Of a DNA stretch of 54,607 nucleotides, positions 17,104 through 26,640 are shown piece after piece. The stretch comes from JAVBSC01 sp031547305. Its GTDB lineage: Bacteria; Desulfobacterota; Desulfovibrionia; Desulfovibrionales; Desulfovibrionaceae. The position numbers and the translations under genes were made by a program. Below the pieces are notes generated by a model. That model worked only from the letters and a program-made list of their open reading frames with translations. It ran no database searches and was not told the DNA's origin. The first letter of the stretch is position 1. Each line of letters starts with the position of its first letter. The stretch lies in assembly GCA_031547305.1 (NCBI GenBank), contig JAVBSC010000025.1:1-54607 (forward strand), given 5' to 3'.

Positions 17104-17280
17104 AAGGCAGGTCTTCTGGCTTCCGGATTGTCAACCCGCCCGCGCCTTCCCATCTTGCGACAGTGGCCGGCTTAATAAGCCTTGCGGCGGGTCTTCCCGG
17201 TTACAGCGGCGGGTCCGCGACGGATTCGCACCGTCTTCCCTGTTAGGCCCCTGGCACGGGGCGCCTTCGGGCCTGAACAT
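17104..17280 (-). ncRNA. cobalamin (AdoCbl) riboswitch
   Basis: On the minus strand the conserved features appear in order: AGGGAAGACGGTGCGAATCC, then GCTGTAACCGGGAAG, then the B12 box GCCACTG (complement near 17161-17167) with CAAGATGGGAAGGC, and finally the closing arm GAAGACCTGCCT. These are the signature elements of the cobalamin riboswitch family. The RNA lies directly upstream of a terminator hairpin and btuF, so bound cobalamin should switch off btuFDC-btuB-tonB. Confidence 0.95.
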
Positions 17281-17495
17281 AGCCGAAAAACGGACGCGCG
17301 GTCAAGAGCATAAAATTGCCGGCAAATTCATACGCTGGCGCAAGCCGGGACGCCGCGCGCGTTTTTTTATAACGCGCCAATCGACCTAATTGCCTTTTTT
17401 CTCTCTTGTGTGGTATTGTGGACCGTTGCGGCTGATTTGCCTGGCGTTTGGCGAACTGTGGCGCGCTCTCTTTGAGCTCATATCGGATTTGGCAT
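17281..17495. promoter_or_regulatory. divergent intergenic region between btu and mdt operons
   Basis: About 215 bp holding the start region of the riboswitch transcript (minus) and of the efflux operon (plus). Both directions need promoters here, but I could not assign -35/-10 boxes with confidence. No regulator gene lies next to the efflux operon. Confidence 0.4.
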
Positions 17496-20400
17496 ATGAA
17501 TCTTACCGCTGTCTTCATACACCGCCCCGTGGCCACGGTACTGCTGGCCCTGGCCCTGTGCGCGGCCGGCGGTGTCGCTTACACGTTGCTGCCGGTATCC
17601 GCCCTGCCCCAGGTGGATTTTCCAACCATTTCCGTTTCCGTCAAAATGCCCGGCGGCAGCCCGCAGACCATGGCCACTTCCGTGGCCACGCCTTTGGAAC
17701 GCGCCCTGGGCACCATTGCCGGCATTACGGAAATGACTTCCGTAAGCTCATCAGGCAGTACGCGCATCATCATCCAGTTCGACCTGGACCGCGACATCAA
17801 CGGCGCGGCCCGCGACGTGCAGGCGGCCATCAACACGGCCATGGCCAATCTGCCGCCCAACCTGCCCAACAACCCCACCTACCGCCTGGTCAACCCGGCG
17901 GATTCGCCGATCATGATGGTGGCCCTGACTTCGGAAACCATGTTTCCGGAACAGCTTTACGATCTGGCCTCCACCATTCTGGCCCAAAAAATCTCCCAGG
18001 TGGACGGCGTAGGCCAGGTGGACGTGGGCGGCGGCTCCCTGCCGGCCGTGCGCGTGGCCGTGAACACGGACCAGTTGCACAATCACGGTTTGTCCCTTCA
18101 GGACGTGCGCGACGCCATCAGCACCTACAACGTGAACATGCCCCAGGGCGCTGTGGAGGATGGCGGCCGCCACTGGCAGATTTCCGCCACGGATCACGCG
18201 GACAAGGCGGCGGAATACGCGCCGTTGATCATCTCCTGGCGGAACAATTCCCCGGTGCGCCTGCGCGACGTGGCCACGGTGACCGACTCCGTGCAGGATA
18301 TCAACAACGTGGGCTTTGCCAACGGCAAGCGCGCGGTCATGCTGGTTATCTACCGCAAGCCCGGCGCGAACATAATCGCCGCTGTGGACGCCGTTAAAGC
18401 CGCCCTGCCGCGCCTGCGGGAGCTGATCCCCCCGAACGTGCATATGCGCGAGGTCTATGACCGCACCGTGACCATCCGCGCCTCGCTGGACGAAGTCATG
18501 CGCACCCTGTACATAGCGGTCTGCCTGGTGGTGCTGGTGGTCTTCATATTTTTGCACAACCTGCGGGCCACCTTTATTCCGACCGTGGCCACCGGAGCTT
18601 CGCTCATCGGCACCTTTGCCGGCATGTATATATGCGGTTTTTCCCTGGACAATCTTTCGCTCATGGCCCTGGCCGTGGCCACAGGTTTTGTGGTGGACGA
18701 CGCCATTGTGGTGCTGGAAAACATCACCCGGCATATCGAAGGCGGGCGGACGCCTTTTCAGGCGGCCATAACCGGAGCGCGGGAAGTCAGTTTCACCGTG
18801 CTCTCCATCAGTCTGTCCCTGGTGGCGGTATTCATCCCCATCCTGCTGATGGGCGGCATTGTGGGCCGCCTGTTCCGCGAGTTCGCCATAACCCTGTCCA
18901 TGGCCATAGGGGTTTCCCTGCTCCTTTCCCTTACCCTTACCCCCATGCTCTGCGCCCACCTGCTCCGGAGCGGGCGCGCGCCGGGCGGCCCGCCTCCCCA
19001 GCCCAACCGCCTGGAAATCTTCCAGGATTTCCTGCACGAAAAATACGTTAAAAGCCTGTACTGGGTGCTGGGCCATAAGGCCGGGGTGCTGTTTATCTGG
19101 TTCTGCACCGTTGGCCTGACCATGTTTCTGTACATAATCATCCCCAAAGGATTTTTTCCGGAGCAGGACACCGGCATGATCCGGGGCTCGCTGCGGGCGG
19201 ACCAGAGCATTTCCTTCCAGAATCTGCGCGGCAAGCTGAGCATGCTCATGGACATAGTGCGCCAGGATCCGGCCGTGGCCACCGTGGCCGGATACACCGG
19301 CTCAAGCAGCAGTTCGGCCTTTGTGTCCATCACCTTAAAACCCAGGGATCAGCGCGACGCCACGGCGGATGAGGTGATCGCCCGCCTGCGCCCCAAAGTG
19401 ATGCGCGATTCCGGAGCACAGTTGTTTATGAGCGCGGCCCAGGACATTCGCGTGGGCGGGCGGTCTTCCCGCGCCGCTTACCAGTACACGCTGCAGGGGC
19501 CGGACCTGGGAGAGCTGCGCCTGTGGGCCGGCAACCTGATGGCCGCCCTGCGCAAAAACCCGATTTTTAAGGATTTGAACAGCGATCTGGAAGACCGGGG
19601 CCTGGAATCGCGCGTGACCGTGGACCGCAACGAGGCCGCCCGCCTGGGCGTGACCATGCGCCAGGTGGACTCCGCCCTGGGCGACGCCTTCAGCCAGGCC
19701 CAGGTGAGCACCATGTACCGTTCCGGCAACCAGTACCGCGTGGTAATGGTTACGGAGGACCGGCTGAGGCAGGGGCCGGACGGCCTGCACAGCGTACGCG
19801 TTCCCGGCAAGGACGGCCTGGCGCCTCTGAGCGCCGTGGCCGAGTTTTCCCAGGGCCGGCGGCCGGTGAGCATCAACCACCAGGGCCAGAACCCGGCTGT
19901 GACCATTTCCTTCAACCTGGACCCCGGGGCCTCCCTGTCCGACGCCACGGCCGGCCTGGAAGCCGCCCGGCGCGACATCCGCATGCCCGCCTCCATTCTG
20001 GCCTCGTTCCAGGGCACGGCCAAGGAATTTCAGAAATCCCTGAGCAGCCAGCCCCTTCTGATTCTCTCCGCCGTTCTCTGCCTGTATATAGTCCTTGGCG
20101 TGCTGTACGAAAGCTGCATCCACCCCGTGACCATTCTCTCCACCCTGCCGCCGGCCAGCATCGGCGCTCTGCTGGCCCTGCGCCTGTTCAACATGGATTT
20201 TTCCGTAATCGCGCTCATCGGCATATTGCTTCTGGCCGGCATAGTAAAAAAGAACGCCATTCTGCTGGTGGACTTCGCCATTGAGGCGGAGCGCGGCCAG
20301 GGCAAGGATCCGCAAGAAAGCATCGCCACGGCCTGCGCCCTGCGCTTCCGGCCGATCATGATGACCACCATGGCGGCCATTCTGGGCGCCGTGCCGCTGG

Positions 20401-20597
20401 CCATCGGCTTTGGCGACGGCTCGGAACTGCGCCGCCCGCTGGGCGTGGCCATTATCGGAGGATTGCTCCTCAGCCAGATACTCACCCTGTACACAACCCC
20501 GGTGCTCTACCTGTACCTGGACAGCCTGAGCGCCTGGTGGCGCAACAAAGCCCGGCCGGCCATCGGCGGATTGTTCGGCCGGCCGGCAAAGGCATAA
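17496..20597 (+). CDS. mdtC: MdtC-like RND multidrug efflux permease
   Basis: Inner-membrane proton-driven pump subunit, 1033 residues with the 12-span RND fold. It resembles E. coli MdtC throughout the N-terminal half: FIHRPVATVLL, LPVSALPQVDFP, GSTRIIIQFDLDRDINGAAR, DVATVTDSVQD. TM4 has the paired proton-relay Asp in ATGFVVDDAIVVLEN, and TM10 has the conserved Lys region GIVKKNAILLVDF. I chose the ATG at 17496, not the upstream TTG at 17448, because alignment begins at MNLTAVF. It heads a four-gene cluster and pairs with the MdtB-like permease at 23282, suggesting a hetero-trimeric pump. Confidence 0.9.
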   Translation: MNLTAVFIHRPVATVLLALALCAAGGVAYTLLPVSALPQVDFPTISVSVKMPGGSPQTMATSVATPLERALGTIAGITEMTSVSSSGSTRIIIQFDLDRDINGAARDVQAAINTAMANLPPNLPNNPTYRLVNPADSPIMMVALTSETMFPEQLYDLASTILAQKISQVDGVGQVDVGGGSLPAVRVAVNTDQLHNHGLSLQDVRDAISTYNVNMPQGAVEDGGRHWQISATDHADKAAEYAPLIISWRNNSPVRLRDVATVTDSVQDINNVGFANGKRAVMLVIYRKPGANIIAAVDAVKAALPRLRELIPPNVHMREVYDRTVTIRASLDEVMRTLYIAVCLVVLVVFIFLHNLRATFIPTVATGASLIGTFAGMYICGFSLDNLSLMALAVATGFVVDDAIVVLENITRHIEGGRTPFQAAITGAREVSFTVLSISLSLVAVFIPILLMGGIVGRLFREFAITLSMAIGVSLLLSLTLTPMLCAHLLRSGRAPGGPPPQPNRLEIFQDFLHEKYVKSLYWVLGHKAGVLFIWFCTVGLTMFLYIIIPKGFFPEQDTGMIRGSLRADQSISFQNLRGKLSMLMDIVRQDPAVATVAGYTGSSSSSAFVSITLKPRDQRDATADEVIARLRPKVMRDSGAQLFMSAAQDIRVGGRSSRAAYQYTLQGPDLGELRLWAGNLMAALRKNPIFKDLNSDLEDRGLESRVTVDRNEAARLGVTMRQVDSALGDAFSQAQVSTMYRSGNQYRVVMVTEDRLRQGPDGLHSVRVPGKDGLAPLSAVAEFSQGRRPVSINHQGQNPAVTISFNLDPGASLSDATAGLEAARRDIRMPASILASFQGTAKEFQKSLSSQPLLILSAVLCLYIVLGVLYESCIHPVTILSTLPPASIGALLALRLFNMDFSVIALIGILLLAGIVKKNAILLVDFAIEAERGQGKDPQESIATACALRFRPIMMTTMAAILGAVPLAIGFGDGSELRRPLGVAIIGGLLLSQILTLYTTPVLYLYLDSLSAWWRNKARPAIGGLFGRPAKA

Positions 20598-20610
20598 GGC
20601 AACCATAAAC

Positions 20611-22110
20611 ATGCCGTCACGTAACTTGATCATTCCCCTCATCCTCTGCCTGGCCCTGGGCGGCTGCGCCGTGGGGCCGGACTATGCGCGCCCTGGCGCG
20701 GCGGAACCCCAAACCTACAAGGAAGCTTCGCCCAACGCCGCTGTCGCCGCGGCGGACTGGCGACCGGCCGCGCCCGGCGCTCCGGACGCCGGACCCTGGT
20801 GGCGGACTTTCGCGGACCCGGAACTGAACGCTCTGATGCTGGAACTTGGGCGGAACAACCAAAATATCCAGGCCGCCCTGGCCAGCCTGCGCCAGGCTCT
20901 GGCCCAGGTGCGCGAAGCCAGATCCGCCTTTTTCCCCACCCTTGGACTATCCGGCGGGGCCAGCCGGGGCGTGTCCGGAAGCGGCGGCACCTCAGGCTCC
21001 GACTGGGGGAATGATTCTCCGTCCAACAGTTACTCCGCCGTCCTCCAAGCCTCCTGGGAACCGGACATCTGGGGCGGCACGCGGCGCAACGTGGAGGGAA
21101 GCGAGGCCCAGGCCCAGGCCCAGGCCGCCAACCTGGGCGCGGTGATCCTGAGCATGCGCGGCGAGTTGGCGCTCAATTACTTTCAGGCGCGCAGCTATGA
21201 CGCCATGCTGGATTTGTACGACCAGACCGTGGAAGCCTACACCCGCGCCCTGGCGATTACGGAAAACCAGTACCTGGCCGGCGTGGCCACCAGGGCGGAC
21301 GTGGCCACGGCCCAGGCCCAGCTTAAAAACGCCCAGGCCCAGGCCGCTTCGCTGGATTTGCAGCGCCGCCAGACCGAGCACGCCATTGCCATTCTGCTGG
21401 GCCGCGCCCCGGCGCGGTTCAGCCTGCCCCACGGTCCAATCACGGCCAAACTGCCGGTGGTGGACGCCGGCCTGCCGGCAGGGCTGCTGGAACGCCGGCC
21501 GGACGTGGCCATGGCCGAACGCCAGGCCGCCGCGGCCAACGCCAATATTGGCGTGGCCCAGAGCGCGTTTTTTCCGGCCTTCAGCTTTCCGGCCACTTTA
21601 GGCTACGCCAGTTCAGCCTGGGCCCACTGGATCAGCGCGCCAAACGAAATCTGGTCCCTGGGCGTTTCCCTGGCCCAGACCCTGTTCCAGGGCGGCGCGC
21701 TCCTGGCCAGAAAGGATCAGGCCGTGGCCGCCTGGGAATACGCCACGGCCAATTACCGGCAGACGGCCTTGCAGGCCTTTGCCGATGTGGAAGACGCTCT
21801 GGCCTCCGCCCGGCTTCTGAAAACCCAGGAACAACTGCAAAGGGAGGCGGCGGCCGCCTCCGCGGAAGCGGCCAGGATCATGCTCAATCAATACAAGGCC
21901 GGCGTCATAACTTACATAGACGTGGCCACGGCCCAGGCCAACGCCCTTAACGACGCCAGATCCGTGGAGCAGCTTAAAGGGCAGCGCTTTGCCGCGGCTG
22001 TCACGCTTATCCGCGCCCTGGGCGGCGGCTGGGACGAATCCCGGCTCGCGGCCGCGGGCGAAGCTCCGCCTCCGGATTCACATCCCGCCAAAGAGGTTGC
22101 ACAACCATGA
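20611..22110 (+). CDS. outer-membrane efflux lipoprotein (NodT/OprM family)
   Basis: The outer-membrane channel of the tripartite pump, 499 residues. Lipoprotein signal with lipobox LGGC (C19), followed by GPDYARP, the usual start of NodT-family proteins. Two repeated coiled-coil halves form the TolC-like barrel and tunnel (e.g. LRQALAQVREARSAFFP and a second FADVEDALASARLLKTQEQL). It starts 13 nt after the first permease and its stop overlaps the adaptor start (ATGA). MdtABC of E. coli uses a distant TolC; here the channel is encoded inside the operon. Confidence 0.9.
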   Translation: MPSRNLIIPLILCLALGGCAVGPDYARPGAAEPQTYKEASPNAAVAAADWRPAAPGAPDAGPWWRTFADPELNALMLELGRNNQNIQAALASLRQALAQVREARSAFFPTLGLSGGASRGVSGSGGTSGSDWGNDSPSNSYSAVLQASWEPDIWGGTRRNVEGSEAQAQAQAANLGAVILSMRGELALNYFQARSYDAMLDLYDQTVEAYTRALAITENQYLAGVATRADVATAQAQLKNAQAQAASLDLQRRQTEHAIAILLGRAPARFSLPHGPITAKLPVVDAGLPAGLLERRPDVAMAERQAAAANANIGVAQSAFFPAFSFPATLGYASSAWAHWISAPNEIWSLGVSLAQTLFQGGALLARKDQAVAAWEYATANYRQTALQAFADVEDALASARLLKTQEQLQREAAAASAEAARIMLNQYKAGVITYIDVATAQANALNDARSVEQLKGQRFAAAVTLIRALGGGWDESRLAAAGEAPPPDSHPAKEVAQP

Positions 22111-23285
22111 ACGCACAAAACGCATCCGCCATCTTCGCGCGTCTGCGCCCTCTTACCATTGCGGCCGGCATCTTTTTGCTGCTCGGCCTGTTGCTCCGCC
22201 CCACTCCGCTCCTGGCCGCGCAGGGCGCATCACCCCGCCGCGCCATGGCTGTTCCGGTGCGGGTGGAGGAACTCGGCAAAGGCGATTTTACCGTATATTT
22301 CTCCAGCCTGGGCACGGTCACGGCCAACAACACCGTGCTGGTGCGCAGCCGGGTGGACGGCCAGCTCATGAAGCTGCACTTTAAGGAAGGCGACATGGTC
22401 AAAGCCGGGGATCTGCTGGCGGAAATCGACGCCCGGCCTTTTCAGGCCCAGTTGGAGCAGGCCCGGGGGCAACTCTTGCGCGACGAGGCGCTGCTGCGCA
22501 ACGCCCGGCAAAACCTGGCCCGCACCAAAGTCCTGCGCAAACAGGATTCCGCCACGCCCCAGGCCCTGGACAACGACGAGTCTTTAGCGCGCCAATATGA
22601 GGGCGCGGTGCAAAATGACCAGGGCACCATCGATTCCACGGAGCTGCAACTGGAATACTGCCGCATCACCGCGCCCATAAGCGGCCGCCTTGGACTGAGG
22701 GCCGTGGACGAAGGCAACATGGTCCAGGCCTCTGACTCCACCGGCATAGTGACCATCACCCAGGTCCAGCCCGTCAGTCTGCTGTTCACGGTCACGGACG
22801 CCCAGCTTCCGGAGGTGCGCGAGGCCATAAAAAAGGACCCGGCTCTGGAGGTGGAGGCCTGGGACCGGAGCGGCGCAAAACTGCTGGCCACCGGCAAACT
22901 GGTCTCTTTGGACAATCAGATCGACACGGCCACCGGAACGCTCAAGCTGAAAGCGGAATTCCCCAACCAGGACGATTCGCTGTTCCCCAACCAGTTCGTC
23001 AACGCGAAAATCCGCGTCCGGGTGCTGCGGGGTGTTTGCATCGCCCCGGCCGCGGCCGTGCAGATCGGCCAGCAGGGTAATTTTGTCTACACCGTGGATA
23101 AAACCGGCGCGGACACCAGCGTCGCGTTGCGGCCGGTCAAGGTAGGCCCGGCGGACGACAACCGCTCGGTAATAGTGGAAGGCGCGTCACCTGGGGAACT
23201 GGTGGTAGTGGAAGGCCTGGACCAGCTTGGCCCGGGCAGCCTGGTCAACGCCGCAAAGGCGTCCCCGAACGGGCAGTTGAAGTGA
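22107..23285 (+). CDS. mdtA: MdtA-like RND periplasmic adaptor
   Basis: Membrane-fusion protein linking the permeases and outer-membrane factor, 392 residues. N-terminal signal/anchor (about 18-38), half-motifs of the lipoyl domain (GTVTANNTVLVRSRVDGQL and LEYCRITAPISGRLG) flanking an alpha-hairpin (about 105-175), then beta-barrel and membrane-proximal domains (about 220-380). The TVTANNTVLVRSRVDGQL part resembles MdtA. It is coupled by ATGA overlap with the gene before and by a GTGA overlap with the gene after. Confidence 0.9.
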   Translation: MNAQNASAIFARLRPLTIAAGIFLLLGLLLRPTPLLAAQGASPRRAMAVPVRVEELGKGDFTVYFSSLGTVTANNTVLVRSRVDGQLMKLHFKEGDMVKAGDLLAEIDARPFQAQLEQARGQLLRDEALLRNARQNLARTKVLRKQDSATPQALDNDESLARQYEGAVQNDQGTIDSTELQLEYCRITAPISGRLGLRAVDEGNMVQASDSTGIVTITQVQPVSLLFTVTDAQLPEVREAIKKDPALEVEAWDRSGAKLLATGKLVSLDNQIDTATGTLKLKAEFPNQDDSLFPNQFVNAKIRVRVLRGVCIAPAAAVQIGQQGNFVYTVDKTGADTSVALRPVKVGPADDNRSVIVEGASPGELVVVEGLDQLGPGSLVNAAKASPNGQLK

Positions 23286-26200
23286 ACCCATCGCGCACGT
23301 TCATTCTGCGGCCCATCGCCACCACGCTGCTGGCCGTCGCCCTGCTCCTGTCCGGGGTGGTGGCCTACCGGATGTTGCCGGTTTCCGCCCTGCCGGAAAT
23401 AGACTACCCGATCATCCAGGTGGTCACCTTTTACCCCGGCGCCGGGCCGGAAGTGACGGCCAACACCATTACCGCGCCTCTTGAACAGCAGTTCGGGCAA
23501 ATGTCCGGTCTGGTCCAGATGTCTTCAGAAAGCTCCAGCGGCAGTTCCGTAATCACCTTGCAATTCTCCCTGGAAATGAGCCTGGACGTGGCCGTGCAGG
23601 AAGTGCAGGCGGCCATGGACGCGGCCAGCAATCTGCTGCCCTCGGATTTGCCGGCCCCGCCGGTGTACAACAAGGTCAACCCGGCGGACCCGCCGGTGCT
23701 CACCCTGGCCGTTACCTCCGAAAGTATGCCCGTGCCGCTGATAGCCGACTACGTGAGCACGCGCCTGGTGCAGAAGATTTCCCAAATCAGCGGGGTGGGC
23801 CTGGTCACCCTCAGCGGCGGGCAGCGCCCGGCCGTGCGCCTGCGCGTCAACCCCGCGGCCCTGGCTTCCCTGGGCCTGAGCATGGAAGACGTGCGCACGG
23901 CTGTTAACGACGCCAACATAAACCGGGCCACGGGCAGCTTTGACGGCCCCAGGCGCTCCTTTACCATTGACGTGAACGACCAGCTTCTGGCCCCCAGGGA
24001 ATACCTTAACCTGGTTCTGGGCTACAAAAACGGTTCGGCCATCTACCTCAAAGACGTGGCGCAGGCGGTCCAGGGGCCGGAGGACGCCCGGCTGCGCGCC
24101 TGGGTGGGCCAAAAGCAGGCCATCCTGGTGAACGTGCAGCGCCAGCCCGGCGCCAACGTGCTCAAGGTGGCTCAGGACGTCAAGGCCCTGCTGCCCCAGT
24201 TGCGCTATTCCCTGCCGGAAGCCGTAAACGTGCGCATCCTCACGGACCGTACCGCAACCATTCAGGCTTCCGTGGACGACGTGCAGTTTGAATTGATCCT
24301 GGCCGTGCTCCTGGTGGCCGGGGTGACCTTCCTGTTTTTGCACAACCTGTCCGCCACCTTCATTCCCACCGTGGCCGTGCCGCTTTCCCTGGTGGGCACC
24401 TTTGGCGTGATGTACCTGGCCGGTTTTTCCCTGAACAACCTGACCCTGATGGCCCTGGCCATAGCCACCGGCTTTGTGGTGGACGACGCCATTGTGGTAA
24501 TAGAAAACATCAGCCGTTACCGGGAGGCCGGTCTTTCGCCCAAAGAGGCGGCCCTCAAAGGAGCCGGGCAGATCGGCTTCACCATCATCAGCCTGACCTT
24601 TTCTCTGGTGGCCGTGCTCATACCGCTTCTGTTCATGCGCGACGTGGTCGGCCGGCTGTTCCGCGAGTTCGCCGTGACCCTGGCCATTTCCATCCTGCTT
24701 TCCGCCGTGATTTCCCTTACCCTCACGCCCATGATGTGCGCCCATTTGCTGCGCCACGGCCATCACGACAAACCTGGCCGGCTGGAAGCTTTATTCAACG
24801 CCTTTTTCGACCGGGTCATCAAAGGCTACGACCGGGGCCTGCAACTGGTGTTCCGGCACCAGGGCCTTACCCTGCTCTCATTTTTGCTCACCCTGGGCGT
24901 CAGCGTCTGGCTGTACATCGCGGTGCCGAAGGGTTTTATTCCGGTGCAGGATACCGGCGTGCTCCAGGGCATTGCGGAAGCGCCTCAGAGCGTCTCCTTT
25001 GAAGCCATGTCAGCCCGCCAGCAGGCCCTGGCCGAAGTAATTCTTAAAGACCCGGATGTGCAAAGCCTGTCTTCCTTTATTGGCGTGGACGGCGTGAACA
25101 CAACTCTGAACACCGGGCGGCTGCTCATAAACCTAAAACCCCTTGGCGAGCGCAAGGACAAGGCCCCGGCCATCATCGCCCGGCTGCGGAAAAAAACATC
25201 CGCCGTGCCCGGCATAACCCTGTATTTGCAGGCCGTGCAGGACCTGACCATAGAGGACCGCGTCAGCCGTTCGCAATACCAGTTCATTCTGGACTCGGTC
25301 CGCCAGGCGGACCTGGATCTTTGGGCGCCGCGCCTGATCTCCGCCCTGCAAGACAGCCCGGTCATCGCCGACGCGTCCGGGAATTTGCAAAACAGCGGGC
25401 TGCAGGCCCACCTGCGCATTGACAGAGACACGGCCTCGCGCCTTGGCGTGACCATGCAGGACATAGACAACGCCCTGTACAACGCCTTTGGGCAACGCCA
25501 GATTTCCACCATCTTCACCCAGACCAACCAGTACAAGGTGGTCCTGGAGACCGAGGAGCAGTTCCGCCGGGGGCCGGCGGCCATAGAAAACATCTACGTG
25601 CAGAGCTCTTCCGGCGCGCCCGTGCCGTTGCGCGCCTTTTGCAAGGTGGAGGAGCGCAACATGTCCCTGGCCGTAAGCCGGCAGGGGCAGTTCCCCGCCG
25701 TGGCGGTTTCCTTCAACCTTAAGCCCGGCGCATCGCTGAGCGCGGCCGTGGAGGCCATTGACGCGGCGGCCGCGCGCATCGGCCTGCCGCCCACGGTGAA
25801 CATCACCTACCAGGGAGCGGTGGCGGCTTTTCAGTCCTCGCTCTCCGGCGCGGTCTGGCTGCTCGCCGCCGCCATTTTCACCGTGTATGTCGTCCTGGGC
25901 GTGCTTTACGAAAGCTACATCCACCCCATGACCATATTGTCCGCCCTGCCCTCGGCCGGGGTAGGGGCGCTGCTGGCCCTTAGCTTTAAGGGATTGTCCC
26001 TGGACGTGGTTTCGATCATCGGATTGATCCTGCTCATCGGCATAGTCAAAAAAAACGCCATCATGATGATCGACTTCGCGCTGTCCGCCGAGCGCGGTGA
26101 AGGCAAAACGCCCATGGAGGCCATTCATCAGGCCTGCCTGCTGCGCTTCCGGCCGATCATCATGACCACCCTGGCCGCGCTGTTCGGGGCGTTTCCATTA

Positions 26201-26389
26201 ATGCTCGGGACCGGCATGGGGTCGGAACTGCGCAATCCGCTGGGCATCACCATGGTCGGGGGGTTGCTTTTAAGCCAGGTGCTGACGCTGTTCACCACGC
26301 CGGTTATTTATTTGTATTTTGACAGGCTGAGCGGAAGGGTGAGGAGGAGACTCAGGAAGGCAAACTCCACTTTATCAGCTAAAAAATAA
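23282..26389 (+). CDS. mdtB: MdtB-like RND multidrug efflux permease
   Basis: Second RND permease, 1035 residues, closer to E. coli MdtB than to its operon partner: FILRPIATTLL, VSALPEIDYPIIQVVTFYPGA, QISGVGLVTLSGGQRPAVRL, VDDVQFEL. The TM4 proton-relay motif ATGFVVDDAIVVIEN and TM10 GIVKKNAIMMIDF are intact. It begins with GTG overlapping the adaptor stop (GTGA), so it is translationally coupled. With the MdtC-like subunit it should form a B2C-type heterotrimer. Typical substrates of such pumps include bile salts and novobiocin, but substrates cannot be read from sequence. Confidence 0.9.
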   Translation: MNPSRTFILRPIATTLLAVALLLSGVVAYRMLPVSALPEIDYPIIQVVTFYPGAGPEVTANTITAPLEQQFGQMSGLVQMSSESSSGSSVITLQFSLEMSLDVAVQEVQAAMDAASNLLPSDLPAPPVYNKVNPADPPVLTLAVTSESMPVPLIADYVSTRLVQKISQISGVGLVTLSGGQRPAVRLRVNPAALASLGLSMEDVRTAVNDANINRATGSFDGPRRSFTIDVNDQLLAPREYLNLVLGYKNGSAIYLKDVAQAVQGPEDARLRAWVGQKQAILVNVQRQPGANVLKVAQDVKALLPQLRYSLPEAVNVRILTDRTATIQASVDDVQFELILAVLLVAGVTFLFLHNLSATFIPTVAVPLSLVGTFGVMYLAGFSLNNLTLMALAIATGFVVDDAIVVIENISRYREAGLSPKEAALKGAGQIGFTIISLTFSLVAVLIPLLFMRDVVGRLFREFAVTLAISILLSAVISLTLTPMMCAHLLRHGHHDKPGRLEALFNAFFDRVIKGYDRGLQLVFRHQGLTLLSFLLTLGVSVWLYIAVPKGFIPVQDTGVLQGIAEAPQSVSFEAMSARQQALAEVILKDPDVQSLSSFIGVDGVNTTLNTGRLLINLKPLGERKDKAPAIIARLRKKTSAVPGITLYLQAVQDLTIEDRVSRSQYQFILDSVRQADLDLWAPRLISALQDSPVIADASGNLQNSGLQAHLRIDRDTASRLGVTMQDIDNALYNAFGQRQISTIFTQTNQYKVVLETEEQFRRGPAAIENIYVQSSSGAPVPLRAFCKVEERNMSLAVSRQGQFPAVAVSFNLKPGASLSAAVEAIDAAAARIGLPPTVNITYQGAVAAFQSSLSGAVWLLAAAIFTVYVVLGVLYESYIHPMTILSALPSAGVGALLALSFKGLSLDVVSIIGLILLIGIVKKNAIMMIDFALSAERGEGKTPMEAIHQACLLRFRPIIMTTLAALFGAFPLMLGTGMGSELRNPLGITMVGGLLLSQVLTLFTTPVIYLYFDRLSGRVRRRLRKANSTLSAKK

Positions 26390-26640
26390 GAGAACAAAAC
26401 CGGCCGGACAATCAAAAACACCACCATCCATCATTCCCGTTGCGGCTGGAAATCCGCCAATACACGATATTATATTTAATTCATTATCATTCGACAGAAA
26501 AGAACTTGCATTATCATCTGGCAGGCTGTATAAGGTTTTCCTTCTCGCTTTTACTTGTTTTACTTTAAAAATTAGCTGGTTACACCAGCCTACATCAAAC
26601 GACGATTCGTGACATCGCCGGCCGCGTCCAGGGGGGATTT
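26390..26640 (+). promoter_or_regulatory. AT-rich leader of the giant gene with two CATTATCAT motifs
   Basis: This 250-bp stretch separates the efflux operon from the giant surface-protein gene and is markedly AT-rich around 26460-26580. CATTATCAT occurs twice in direct orientation, at 26482-26490 and 26509-26517. It partly resembles a half of the Fur box (CATTATC), but no full palindrome is present. A GGGGGG-type ribosome site precedes the ATG at 26641. A promoter is expected here; exact boxes are uncertain. Confidence 0.4.

Noticed and set aside
17104..17280. tRNA gene suggested by GCGAATCC-like sequence
   Set aside because: The sequence belongs to the cobalamin riboswitch consensus; no cloverleaf is present.
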